Source of the DNA: Lutjanus erythropterus | Lineage: Eukaryota > Chordata > Actinopteri > Lutjaniformes > Lutjanidae | DNA length: 64,000 nt | Reading direction: 5' to 3' | NCBI GenBank assembly: GCA_020091685.1 | Contig: CM034603.1 | Span: 3,125,348-3,189,347, forward strand | Shown here: in pieces, positions 34,991 through 47,295 of the stretch | How the letters are laid out: every line of letters starts with the position of its first letter | Position numbering within the stretch: position 1 is the stretch's first letter | Program-made: the position numbers and the translations under genes | Notes under the pieces: model-generated | Databases searched by the model: none | The model's input: only the letters and a program-made list of their open reading frames with translations | Told to the model about the DNA's origin: nothing

Positions 34991-35379
34991 TGAACAGGAC
35001 AAACGAACAAATGAGTAAGTATAATATTTGATTCAGAATAAAAATAAAGCTCTTTTCAAATATATCTAAAATATTGCAAAAGCTCACTACTGTAGATAAT
35101 AAGGTAAAGGAAAAGTAAGGGAACAAATTAGAAATGAATATATCAGCAGAGGACTGGAAAGGCTCCTTAAATAGAAGTTTTAAGTTATCACAATGCAAAT
35201 ACTGGAGGGAATTTACTTGGAAAGTGTTTTATTACACCTTGTGAATATTGCACGTTACCCCCGAGAAGGGACCAGTTGTTGAAGAGGATGTGGAGGCGAA
35301 AAAGCAAATTATACATTATACCTTATTAAGTGTCCAGTCTTAATTTTCCTTTGGGAAAAGTTTGAGAAATCTTCAAGTA
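34991..35379. other. Non-coding, nothing recognised
   Basis: AT-rich spacer without coding signal. Confidence 0.4.
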
Positions 35380-35582
35380 CAGTACTGTAAAGTAAGAATG
35401 CTTTCAAAAATATGTTTGTTTTGAAGGCAGAGGGTGCTCACACCAAATACTGATTTGATTTAGATTTTGCTTCTGTTCGCTCACTTTGCAGTTTGTAAAT
35501 TGATAAAGATAAACATATATTTGAAATCATTCTTACTTTACAGCATTTCTTCACACCTGCCTAAAACTTTTGCACAGTACTG
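35380..35582. mobile_element. 203-bp Tc1-type miniature element
   Basis: The ends are CAGTACTG (35380-35387) and its complement-identical CAGTACTG (35575-35582), the left one preceded by TA. The left arm GTAAAGTAAGAATG is repeated inverted as CATTCTTACTTTAC near the right end, followed by CCTAAAACTTTTGCACAGTA. The body contains CACACCAAATACTGATTTGA followed by TTTAGATTTT, a sequence I recognise as the 3' untranslated end of a teleost Tc1-like transposon. It carries no transposase. Confidence 0.7.
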
Positions 35583-36234
35583 TCTATCTTGTTAAAACAT
35601 CTGAAACCAGAAAATGACTTGGGTTTTGTTGTTGTCAAGATACTGGGATTTTCTCAATTTTTTCATACAATACCTTGAACAGTATCAATATTTGACAACA
35701 ACCACAGAGAGAAACTGACTCAACATTGAGGGCATAAAAATATAATTTTTATTAAAAGGTCTGATCTGACAAAGCTCTAACAGGACAATGGATATTTAAT
35801 CAAAGCAGATGAGATGAGAAGAAGAAGATGCCATGAGTAAGTCAGAGGAGGAGAGGTGGGCACTGCAGTGTAAATATTGAGTATTGAAAGGATTAGTGTA
35901 CCATGGAACTGGCTGAGTATTGAGTACTGAGTACTGTATTACTGAATATTGAAAGTATTTCAAATATTCAGTGTCTGGTAATTTACCGGGGACAATAAAC
36001 ACTGCTCACATGCATCTCCTTAATATTCTGTGTGTGATAACCTTGAAGCAGATGACAAGGATGTGGAAACGGCAAAATTCACCAAAAGTAAAACTATTTT
36101 AGATGCGGAAAAATTAACACATACAATTAGTGATGAAATACAAAAAATGGCTTGGCCTGCCAGATTGACTCAGGGTCCTGCGGTCACAGATTATGATTGG
36201 CTGTACCTTTTGTAAAGTTGTTAACTGGTCAGCA
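35583..36234. other. Non-coding; ATTGAGTATTGA motifs at 35875-35960
   Basis: A short run of degenerate GAGTATTGA / GAGTACTGA units lies at 35877-35960. No gene recognised. Confidence 0.4.
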
Positions 36235-36384
36235 TTCACTTCCATTGTTTGAGAGATTCTGCAACACAGTTTTGTGAAACTGGAAAGTGTTTTTGTGGAC
36301 TAGCAAAATAAATCTAACCCTCAGTTGCCATGAGGGTGATAGCTAATGATTGAATTTTCATTTTTAGGTGAACTATCCCTTTAA
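36235..36384 (-). mobile_element. TTAA-element terminus (GGTGAACTATCCCTTTAA)
   Basis: The right end GATTGAATTTTCATTTTTAG followed by GTGAACTATCCCTTTAA matches, in inverted orientation, the left end at 26163-26198. The preceding 130 bp include CATTCACTTCCATTGTTTG and GCCATGAGGGTGATAGCTAA, the expected subterminal sequence of this family. The terminal TTAA (36381-36384) is the target-site half. Confidence 0.65.
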
Positions 36385-38122
36385 GGCATTTCTTTTTAGA
36401 GGTGGGAATGGAAATGTATATAAATATTAACTGTATCTCATTTATCACCACACACTGACCACTGGAAGAGGAAAACTGTGTCTGGGACAAGCAGGTGAAA
36501 AATCTTCAGCGTTTTTTTTTTTTTTTTTTCTTACCAGACACACAGAGGGAAAGACTACAGCAGAGAGAGAGAGAGAGAAATTAAAAGATGCATGTTGGTT
36601 CAGTGGAGCTCTCCATTCAGCAGCACAAGAGCAGCAGAGTGTTATTTTTCACATGATTTTACCTTTGCGTCCCACAGCTTCCCTCCTGCCTGTTGTTCCT
36701 GACTTTTAATGGGCTCACAGCAGCTCCAGCCCGCTGCACTGATTCAAGCAGCCATTAGGCCTTGATATTTTCTGTTTGCACAAATAATCTAGTGAGAGCA
36801 GTTTTAAAAGTTTCTGCAGAAACCTCCCACTGACTTCCTATACCTCATTCAGTAACTTATCTTTTTGTTGAGTTGACAACATCAGGCCATTTAACTCATA
36901 TTTCCTCCCTGTAACCTCCCTCCTGTGGGGACGCACGTCTGCATTTCTAAAAGTGTCTCCTCTTCAACCAATTTTCCAAGTGCAGCAGCAGAAAACACTT
37001 TATTTTGCAAAGCTTGTTCTCCAGACGGGTGCCACGCACCTCAAAAGATCTTATTTTAAATCAGATGTACTGGGCTCATTTACATTTTTCCATATACTAA
37101 CTAGTAGCCTAAATGAAACTGTGGTGATGCATAATTTTATGCCCCTGACTGTAATTTGTGACAGACTCAGTAAATATCTCCCACCGTGTGATGTTTGCCA
37201 GGCAGTGCGAGATACGACCGACTGAGTAAGCTGGTATGTGCATTTTAGTTTCTGTATGAAGTATCAATACTTTTGCATACGGGGACAGACTGAGAATGAA
37301 ATTTGGGCCTGGCAATTTTCATCTGGACCGGCCCCATCGAGGCGACAGGGTACACTGACCTGCAGCCAACAGCAGCTAACTTCACCTGTGCCTCAACAAG
37401 ATTTACATACACACAATTTACACCAACAGCACATTAATGGAATGCATTCACCTTCATCTCAACAGGATTTACAGCACAGGAACACTTGATTAAAGTCAAC
37501 AAAATACACTGCACTGTTTAAGCAGCCTCTAATATTAATACACAAAGCCTAAAGATCAACTAATAGCAAGCTGTGGTGTCACACATAGCAAACGCAGGAG
37601 GAAATGCATTTTTCCTGGCGCTGCTTCCAAGATATCATCTGCATTGTCATCAAAGTCCAATCTACTGGTCAGTTCAGTCTCAGCTGCCATGAAGTAAAGT
37701 GTCTTGAGGTGTTTTTGCACCATTTGTAATCTGGAAGTAATTGTCTGCCAAAAAGTGAAAAGTATCACCCACTATAGCACCACAGTAGATCTTAAATCAA
37801 GCCTGAAAAGTTGAGCTCAACAAGGTCAAAGTCTGACAAATTCTGTCCAAAACTGACCTGAGTTGGCCTTTTTCAGCCCGGACCTGTTTACAGCCTGACA
37901 TTTTTCTCAACAAGCTTCCCTCTGTACATCACGGAGTCATTCTCCCATTTTTAACGGTCTTTATTTATGAAAACGGTTCTTTAACATTAACGGAAAAAAG
38001 TGAACAATTTACATGCGACACATCTGAGGACAGAACATTTACACACTCTCACACATGATGAATTTACCCTCAACAGTTGGCTATGGCAAAATACGCCACT
38101 TACTGAAAAAAAACAAAAACAA
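36385..38122. other. Non-coding with T18 and GA tracts
   Basis: It contains a T18 tract at 36512-36529 and a GA tract near 36561-36580. A CGGGGACAGACTGAGAATGA block followed by GACCGGCCCC (37278-37335) looks like part of a dispersed repeat. No gene is recognised. Confidence 0.4.
37795..37873. repeat. Dispersed repeat, inverted partner of 31037-31117
   Basis: Complementary to the block at 31.04-31.12 kb over about 75 bp with scattered differences. The two copies face opposite ways. Confidence 0.65.
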
Positions 38123-38497
38123 AATCTCCTGAAGAATCTGCCTGAAACCTCACACCAAGTGAGTTTTTCTTTTTAACTTTGAGTTATTAAGCTGACTATA
38201 TCGAAAGGCGTGGTGCGCACTGTGCTGCATCCTCTGAACGGGAACAGAATATGGACTCTGCCTCAAGTTACTAGAATGACTTTAAAAACACCAAAATGCC
38301 TTGCTTTAATGAATTTTATTTCATTCATTTAAGAATTATAAAATATCTCTTCCATGAGCTGTTAAGTCACAGTCAGATCACAGGTAGTAAACCTGGCATT
38401 GTAGCTGCAGTGAAGGTCAAGCTGCTGCACAATATACAATATATTCAGTTTATTAACATTGATTAATGTTGAAATGCATTCTCCTGCTTCAATAATT
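38123..38497 (+). repeat. Unclassified dispersed repeat, copy B
   Basis: Partner of 18168-18553, in the same orientation, carrying the ordered blocks listed there. Copy B lacks the AGAGCTTTCTAAGAGATAT segment of copy A and has a short CAATATACAATATATTCAG insertion near its right end. Confidence 0.75.
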
Positions 38498-38589
38498 AGT
38501 AATACCACCAAAGGCATCAGACTCTGGCACAGATGTCAAGCTCTAGTCTGTATGTCTGCAGCTGCTTTTTTTTTTTCTATCATTTTCAC

Positions 38590-38752
38590 ACATGGACTGT
38601 CCACCACAGAGCTCTGGACAGAAATAAATGTTATGACATTCCATAAGCTTATCAAAACGATGCCATGGTGAATGCATGACGTAATCAAAGCGTAATCAAA
38701 GGCGGTCCAACAAAATATTAGAGTGTTGTTGTTTTTTTGGCCAGGCAGTGTA
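38590..38752 (+). pseudogene. Tc1/mariner transposase C-terminus and right end
   Basis: The frame ending at 38671 reads INVMTFHKLIKTMPW, and after a stop and a duplicated GTAATCAAAG segment a shifted frame reads KGGPTKY and stop. Tc1-like transposases of fish end in exactly this way (L-I-x-x-M-P-x-R, then V-I-x-A-K-G-G-x-T-K-Y). Thirty bases on, GGCCAGGCAGTGTA (38739-38752) is the element's terminal inverted repeat next to a TA target site. The catalytic domain and the left end are absent from the window. Confidence 0.7.
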
Positions 38753-39844
<1,092 letters not shown>

Positions 39845-40445
39845 AATGCTCATTCATTCCTCCTTTTCAACTCACACTGACTACAGTAGCACACTCTTCT
39901 CCTCACTTGAGGGCTCGATCATCTGCAGGCAATCCAGAATGCCACCACAAGGCTACTCACTAGGTCAAACAGACGGTCTCACATTACTGTCTTACTTCAG
40001 TCTCCTCACTGGGTCCCTGTTTCGTTTAGGATACAGTTGAAAATTCTCACTCTTACTTACAGAACATTGCACAGTCAGGCTCCTGCTTCACTGTCACTGA
40101 ACTACTCCAGCCTGACTCTTCAGCTCGCCCTCTCAGGTCTAATAACCTAAATTTGCTGTCTGTCCCACGTTCTCACCTTAAGACCCGTGGTGATGGAGAT
40201 TTTTAGGCCATAGCACCTTAACTGCCTGCACTCTTCCAGTCTGCTGATTCTATGGACTTGTTTAAAGGCTGCCACTTGGACAGGCATTTGAGTGACCTAA
40301 ATATCTGCATTTTATGTTCTTGCTGTACAATCACATTAGTATATTCTGTCTTCTTCATTATATTTATCTCTTTTGTATGTTATTTAATGTTATGTAAAGC
40401 ACTTTGCAACTCATGTCTGTGAAAAACGCTGAACAAATAAATTTC
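39845..40445 (+). pseudogene. L2-type LINE 3' fragment (RT C-terminus and tail)
   Basis: With frame changes, plus reads (L)QAIQNATTRLLT, then RSHIT, then HWVPVSFR and LTYRTLHSQAPA. This matches the end of L2 reverse transcriptase proteins (L-Q-x-x-Q-N-A-A-A-R-L, then L-H-W-L-P-[VI], then A-L-x-x-x-A-P). It continues through a degenerate TCTGCTGATTCTATGGACTT block to the element's 3' end, GTAAAGCACTTTGCAACTC and AACAAATAAATTTCTTCTTC (40395-40445). Two stops and several frame changes make it a pseudogene. It is 5'-truncated, the usual result of incomplete target-primed reverse transcription. Confidence 0.8.
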
Positions 40446-41956
40446 TTCTTCTTTGTAAATTACATATACATAAGTACATAACATAATGTAACACAATTTT
40501 TGAAAAAAAGTCAGTTGATAATTGGTTTCACAAAGGACATGAACCTCCTGCAGTGTTGTGCAAATTCACACTTAAAAAGAGCTGCTCAAAGTTCAGTTCA
40601 CACAAATTAAAAGGAACTAGTTCACGTTCATTTCTTCCATGTCTTCTTTGTTTCCTTTTTTAAAGACTCTGTTTACTGTGATTTTTCACAAATACTACAG
40701 TATTTTATGATATATTTAACAAACTAAAAAGTAACATACACAAGAAAAAAAAAAACAAACAAACCAATTTGGATAATCCAAAATAAATAAATCAAACACC
40801 CACACATGTACATTTATATACACATATACAGATGTGTATGGCAGACTATCAGGGTCACGTAGAGAGAAAACAGCAGTACATAGATCTGTGTAAAATGAGT
40901 ATTGATAATTCTGACTCTTCTTTTTTATGGAGCAGCAGGCTGTCGGACTTTTTCTTTAATATGTTTGAGAATGGGATTCCATATTTTATAGAAAGTCTTT
41001 GTGGAGCTCTTTAATGACTATTTTATTTTCTCCAATTTTAGAATGTGCAACAAGTGTCTCATCCAGTGAGTAAAGGTAGGTGGGTGTGCATCTTTTCATT
41101 TAAATAAAATTAGGCAGGTAACAAAAGCAATACATGGAGGGCTATGTTTGTTTTGGAGTCTAGATAATGACTACATGATGCACAATATTCATGTTTTTCT
41201 ATTTATTTTATTTGTAAATGTAAAATTACTTGACACAATTCATATGATTGTATTCTTAGAATAGGAGCGTAGTCTTCTGCAAAAATAGAGATAGACTTTT
41301 GCTTTGAATGCAGATGATGCCTGACATCTGAAAGAATTTGGCCCACATATAAAGACAAGAACCTACATAACATTATTAGATACTACAGCAGGAATGTGAT
41401 TAGATTGAAGTGTGCTTTTATTTGTGATACAGTGAGTTATCAGTGTTTCAACTGCCCCCATCCACTGACTTCTGGCATGACATTTAATATTACAGTCCTG
41501 TCCTTATTAGTGAACATATATCTACTGTATTATTAATTAGTGTACATATACAGTATATGTTTCTTATATCAAAAGATGACTAGTGGATTTCAAGTAGTCT
41601 CTAAGTTACTAAGGAAAATGTTACAATTGCTCCCAGTCTCTCAAAACACTGAATTAGTATCTGAAAATACTTGGACACTAAAAAGAATGTCTCAATATCT
41701 GAAATGAATGACTTAATGTCTTAAAATGATGACACTAATAATAGCAAATTTATGCACAACATGGATGAAACCCCTGTGTTCATTTGACCTTACCACCCAC
41801 CCAACAGTCTGTCATAAACATGACATACCCATCAGCCTTGGTTGTATTCTATATACAGTGCTAACTAATGAATGTTAGATGGTGAGGATGTGCTTTTTTG
41901 TGTCTTTTGTGTAGAACTTATTGAAATATGATGAGAAACAAAGTTGAGAGATGTAT
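40446..41956. other. Non-coding, nothing recognised
   Basis: AT-rich, with an A-rich patch near 40740-40765. No gene or repeat border identified. Confidence 0.4.
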
Positions 41957-42722
41957 TAAAGTGATAGTTTAGGTTATTTGAATTGTATGTGGGACTTATA
42001 GTGTGTTACCTGTAGTAGATGGAGAGGATCTTAGCACAGATGCTAAGCAATGAACTGCAGTGGACGGGGTCAGCAGCAAAATGTATTTTAGCCAAAAAAT
42101 GCTTCACTCCAAAAGATCATATGCTATATATGATATATAAAAGTATACACTATATTTACAATATTTTCACCAATTTATCTTGCTGTCAAATGTCTTTTCT
42201 GACAGGAAACTGCCATTATACAGTATAAGCCAAATATCTCTTCAAAGCAACCAGACTCCATTGACAAAATCAGTAATTTTACCTCTCAGAACACAAGGGT
42301 TGCAGGTTTACCACTGCCTTGACTGGTCAGTTTTGTTTGTGTTATTGTGTGATAGTTCAGATTCACCAAAGTTACACATTAACACAAACAGATCGAGACA
42401 GCGGTAGAGAAGCAACTAACGTCTAAGGTCTGGACCAGCGACTGTTTTACTTTAAGGAGTCTGGTTACTTTGGAGAGAGTGATATTTGGCTTGTCTAACC
42501 GTGGTTTTCCATCAGTAAAGGATGTCTAACAGCAAAGTAAAGTGGTGAAACTATTAGAATATAATGAACTCATGTTTTTGTTTTTAAGTGGCTAAAATAT
42601 AATTAGCTGCTGACTTTGTCCAAGCAGTCCACTCATTAGCTTCCATGTTAGTCCTCTCTTCTTCTCTAAAATTGGGGCGTGCTAACCTCCATCTGCCTCA
42701 TACAACCTCACTTCAAATAATA
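41957..42722 (+). mobile_element. TTAA-flanked DNA element, internally deleted
   Basis: It starts TTAAAGTGATAGTTTAGGTT followed by ATTTGAATTGTATG. It then carries GTAGATGGAGAGGATCTTAG, AAAATGTATTTTAGCCA, CAACCAGACTCCATTGACAA and TTTTACCTCTCAGAACACA. Near the right end comes GTGGCTAAAATATAATTAGC and then CACTTCAAATAAT, the inverted counterpart of the start. I recognise the order as a frequent teleost TTAA element. The final 15 bases or so of the right end are degraded. It has no transposase. Confidence 0.65.
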
Positions 42723-43678
42723 CAAATCCAAATTTTGGCATGGAAAACACAAGATACAGCATTACTAGGGGTATTGAGATTTAAAAAAATCCAAACAAAA
42801 ATCAAGCCAACAGAAAAAGTTAGATCAGAACTTTGAAGGCAAAGCTGGTGGATTTCCAGGAAAAGGCAGCAAAGAATTCTGGGTTGTGTAAGAACGAGAC
42901 ACAGTGCTGCAGAATGCACATTAGACAGACAATACATCTCAAAGTATGACTGCAGCAACTTCTGTCCATTGTTAAAAGTCATTCCAGGCTTTCTGCTGCA
43001 TCGCCACAACACCAGTTCCTGTATGATACAATCAGTCAAACCGCAGATCTCATCAGGTTTACTGGAGGTCACTCTTCAGCAAATTCTACTTCACTCATTC
43101 AAATCACTCCTCCTAACAATTTCTAAATTTAGAATACTAATGCTAGTCCATCAGATTTCCTTATTAGTGAAACCAAGGCACTTGTTCTTTGTGAAATCCA
43201 TTTTATTACCACTGTGACACAGAAAGTGAGCAAGCCATGCAAGCAACAAAGAAACTGCTGTTAATTGATGTGACCAGTAATGCTCCACTTCTTAAAATTT
43301 GGGACGATCACAACCAAAGTCAAATTGAAGCAAGTATTTTAAAGCTGCATTTTCAAGCTTTTCCAGCACCTTAAAGCTGAGGTAAATGACATACAAAATG
43401 ATTATCACTCTTCTTCATCATATGAAATTAAATAAGATGTTATTGTGTTATTATCAACCAAAATTATGTTTTGTAGTAGAATTCTACAGATGGGTGATAA
43501 ATTAAAGGAAAAGACAACAAAAAGCTGTTACTTGTCCGTCAGCAGACTTGACTTTGCACAAAAATTCCAGCCCTAATACACTTTTCCTTTCCTAACCGAG
43601 AGAAAAACGGAAACAATAGGTTAAGTAAGGGATCGTGTACAGTGAGCAGGTCATTACTGTGAAATAAATCCAGACAGG
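42723..43678. other. Non-coding, nothing recognised
   Basis: Two overlapping antiparallel frames (42713-43072 and 42969-43217) have no resemblance to known proteins. Confidence 0.4.
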
Positions 43679-43679
43679 A

Positions 43680-44020
43680 TGATGTTATTTGACAATAATG
43701 ACCTGTTCACTGTTCATTATCCTGCTTATTATATGGTTATGTACCAAAAAATAAATAATTTGACACAACATATTAATTTTAAAATTATTTTAGAGTTTTA
43801 TTTCACAATAATGACCGCCTTACTGTACGTTATCCCACTTATTACATGGTTACTTGTCAATTTTGCTAACTTGGCAGACATTTATGTGACACAAAATATT
43901 AATTTTAAAATAATTCTAGTGCTTTATTTTGCAATAGTGACCTGCTCAGTATACATTATCCTGCTTGTTACATGGTTATGTGCCAAAAGAATAAATAATT
44001 TGACACAAATATTATTTTTT
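43680..44020. repeat. Three tandem ~110-125-bp units
   Basis: Each unit contains (C/G)CAATARTGACC, then TATCCYRCTTRTTAYATGGTTA, then TTTGACACAA or TGTGACACAAAATATTAATT and AAAATWATTYTAG. Units begin near 43685, 43797 and 43923. Because unit differences preserve one frame, a false 127-codon hydrophobic reading frame spans the array. Confidence 0.75.
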
Positions 44021-44706
44021 ACTGACTTAACAATGATTTTAATGTTCTTCCAGAGTAACTGACCGATCAGATTCGAATGTAATAATCATTAATGATGAAT
44101 TAGATACAAAACACGCTTTTTTCTCATTTTCACTTTTTTCTTGATTTTTCCTTTTTCTTTTTTCCCCCACATTTAAAGTTCCAATAAATGGCTCCACCAG
44201 ATGAAACAATGTCAAATGAGGTGCAGCATCATCGATTAATCATCGATACACCATTGATTAATACATATTTATAGGTTAAATTCCTAATGGCAATTAATTG
44301 ATTAATGATTAATCATTAACATTCCCTCTTCCTAAACTATCTGGCTCACACAATATCAGGCAGAGATTTATTGTGAAAGTAATGCAACTGCAATTTCAAG
44401 CAGTTTCCAATTCATTCATCCAAAATCCAGGCACTTTTCAGACTTTGAAAACGTTACATTAATATTCAAGTGTTTTCAAGGATTTCCAAATCCTGTCACA
44501 AGCAGATGTCTGGTCATGGCCTGAAATAAGATTATTCTGAGAGTAAAGAGTCTTCAGTCCAAAATGACAGCATCAACAGAACTTCAACTGACCTACTGTC
44601 CATGTTTCCAGGACAAGCAGCCTCTAGTGTGTCTGTCCCCTCCCAGAAGAATAAAGCAGTGTGACACTGTTACAGTGCCAGAACACCTCACAGGAATGAG
44701 GCCAAG
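44021..44706. other. Non-coding; GATTAATC palindromes at 44230-44315
   Basis: Several GATTAAT/ATTAATC palindromes recall the core of the repeat at 19556-19812. No gene is recognised. Confidence 0.4.
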
Positions 44707-45540
44707 CACAGGTGGCAAAGGTACCCACATTCTGTACACAAGTAGAAGTACAGATATTTGTATTCAGAAAGACCTTCAGAAATGTACTGAAAGTAAAAAA
44801 GTAAAAAGTAGTTCTCTGAATGACATTTCACCCAGCTGCTTATGTGCAAAGCTAGCTGAACGTACCTGAACGTTTCATATTGTTCCGTCTTTTACGTCAT
44901 TTCCACCTTGTTACATCCTGTTGTTATGCTTCATCTTTTGTTTTGTTATGTTCTTTTCCTCTTGTTACGCATGTTATGCCATTTTCATCCATTATGTATT
45001 TTTAAGTCATTTTCATCTTATGTCATTTTTCTCCTTTTCATCCTGTAACACATTTGTGGTGTTTGCGTGATGCTACATTATTTTTGTTTTGTTTTGTCTT
45101 TTACATCATTTTTGTGTAGTTCCATCTTGTTAAGACATATTTGCCTCGTTACATCTTATGTTACATATTTTACACTATTTTTGTCTTGTTACGTATTGTT
45201 CAGCTGATTTTGTCTTGTTATACCTTTTCTGTCATTTTTGTCTTATTCAATAGTTTTTGTCTTGCTGTCATATTCGTCTTGTTACATCTCGTACAGTGGT
45301 TTTGTCTTCTTATGTCTTTTATGGCATTTTCATTTATTAAAATCCTTTTGGACGTTTTTCTTGTTTTGCATTAAAACTAAAGTTACAAGCCTGTTTTGAA
45401 AATGTAATTAGTAGAAAATAGATATTTGTGTTCAAATGTTGGGAGTGAAAGTAAAACATTGTCTGTGATTGTACTCTTCTTTACTTGAGTATTTATTTTT
45501 CAAAGTATTTACTTAGTTACTTCCCATCTCTGAGGTCAAG
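44699..45540. mobile_element. Tol2-like non-autonomous hAT, copy 2 (inverted)
   Basis: The element runs 44707-45532. The left end CACAGGTGGCAAAG and the inverted right end CAGAGATGGGAAGT align base for base over most of 14 bp. They are flanked by AGGCCAAG (44699-44706) and AGGTCAAG (45533-45540), an 8-bp duplication with one difference, as expected for an older hAT insertion. The central 400 bp are a TGTTACATCTTGT...CATTTT minisatellite, the complement of the one in copy 1 (12982-13797), so the two copies lie in opposite orientation. Lengths of 826 and 816 bp show that the core has stayed nearly the same size. No transposase. Confidence 0.85.
44880..45365. repeat. Degenerate TGTTACATCTTGTTTTGTCATTTT-type minisatellite
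   Basis: About twenty diverged units of roughly 20-25 bp occur inside the hAT copy, complementary to 13300-13670. A 77-codon frame across it is a repeat artefact. Confidence 0.8.
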
Positions 45541-46339
45541 GTGGATGATTGGAAGAACAAAAGTATCTGACTTTGACACCAGAGATCACTGTCACATCCA
45601 GTCTCCTTACTGTCATCACTGGTTTGCTTCACTGATGGACACAATATTTTCATTCATTCATTTTCATTTTTCATTAGAAAAGTGAAGAGATTTTTTTAAA
45701 TCAATTTTTATGCACTCAAGGGAATATTTTAACCAGCTTCTCAAGGTACAACTTTAGATTTAATGACTCAGATCTAATCTAATACATGAGAGGCACGCAC
45801 TAGAAGAAGAGGAGGTCCTTACAGTACTCAGACAAATGGAAATCCTATGGGTGCTTTGCATACAAATAATTATCCTCCTCCTGTCCTCGCTCTGAGTATT
45901 AGCAACAACATTAGGATAAAAAGGCTGAATATCTGTATTTCAGTACAAGTAAACAAATTCTCTGCTCTTTCAACCTCATTATTCAGACTAATCATTCAAA
46001 ACACTGTATATTCAAATCAGCTCTATTACTTAACATTAATTAATAACCCTGACTAATTTACATCCATCACTGTTTGAATTTAACATGTTTAGATGTGTTA
46101 TAGAATGTCCATAGACTCCTCATCCAGGTAATGTTATCAAAAACTTTAGAGCAATGGACTTTGAGGTGGAGGTGGAACTTAACTAAAATGAAATGTTCTT
46201 GTAACCTGTCATTTTGGATAACCTTGTCTCCTAGAAATTCTACTTATAAACACCAAATTTGCAACAGCAAATACAAATGTAAGAGGTTTAATTCTTTTGG
46301 CTAAAATGTCCAATCTTGCTAAGTGCTGACAGAACTTGG
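45541..46339. other. Non-coding, nothing recognised
   Basis: AT-rich spacer. No gene or border recognised. Confidence 0.4.
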
Positions 46340-47295
46340 TTAAGGTTCTAGGAAAGGTCATGGTCCGGTTTAAAATCGAGTCCACAGTTACTTAAAGCAA
46401 CTTATAGTGTACCGGTGAGGCTTAGGCAACAAAAACACTTTAAGTAAGTTATGTAAGTTAAACATGGCAGAAGTTATAAAATGGTTGCAGTTTGGTTACG
46501 TTTAGGCACCAAAACTAATTGGTTAGGTTTAGTTTCAGTGTACCTAAATTACTTGTCTAGGTTTAAGCACAGGTAAGAAGAAACAAAGTACAAATACTTC
46601 CATTATTGCCTTAAGCAGAGTTTTGAGCGTTTATTTTTTTGACAGCAGAAAACCTGCCATCCCAACATCAAGATCGATTTAAATCTATATGGATGGAACA
46701 ATAACACATAATAAAGGCAGTTAAATGGTTTATCCATCAGTGGAAATCAGGCACAGCAGATGTAACTTCAGTTAGCTTTGCTCAAAAACAGCCGGAGGAA
46801 AATAACTTTTGAGTATGTTTCAGAGCCTGTTCTTCTTTGATTTGTGTACTTTTGTCACCTCTGGGTTTAGGTATCAAAAGTACCGGTTTGGGTTCATGTA
46901 CTAAATCTACTTGCTTAAGTTAGGTTCAGGTACCAAAACTCCTTGGTTAGGTTTAGACATCAAAACTGCTCAGTTAGGTTGTAGCCCTAAAACTACTTGG
47001 AGGGTTTAGGTAAAACAAACAAACAAACAAAAACACTTGGGGACCAAAACTACTCTTTTAGGTTTAGGTACTAAAACTAGTTGCATAAGATTAGGCACCA
47101 AAACTAATTGGATAGGTTTAGGCATCAAAACTTCATGGATAGGTTTAGGCATCAAAACTACTTGCTCGGGTTTAGGCACTATAACTACTTGCCTAGCTTT
47201 AGGCACCACAACCACTTGGATACTGTAGGTCTAGGCACCAAAATTACTTGGATATGTTTAGGTACCAAAACTGCTTGCTTAGGATTAGGAAAAGA
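46340..47295. repeat. 27-bp minisatellite (GGTTTAGGCACCAAAACTA type)
   Basis: The core (about 46865-47295) has more than ten units of the pattern GGTTTAGGCAYCAAAACTAC plus TTGGATA, most exactly 27 bp. The upstream part (46340-46620) has the same theme in scattered form. An (AAAC)n-like run interrupts it at 47014-47032. Because 27 is a multiple of three, both strands show periodic nine-residue peptides (for example VLMPKPIQL), which are artefacts. The GGTTTAGGCACCAAAACT theme is frequent in percomorph fish DNA. Confidence 0.85.

Noticed and set aside
43679-44062. 127-codon hydrophobic frame
   Set aside because: It spans three units of a ~110-125-bp tandem repeat and has no family resemblance.
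46340-47295. CRISPR-like array
   Set aside because: The 27-bp units are contiguous and diverged with no spacers, in an animal genome; it is a minisatellite.
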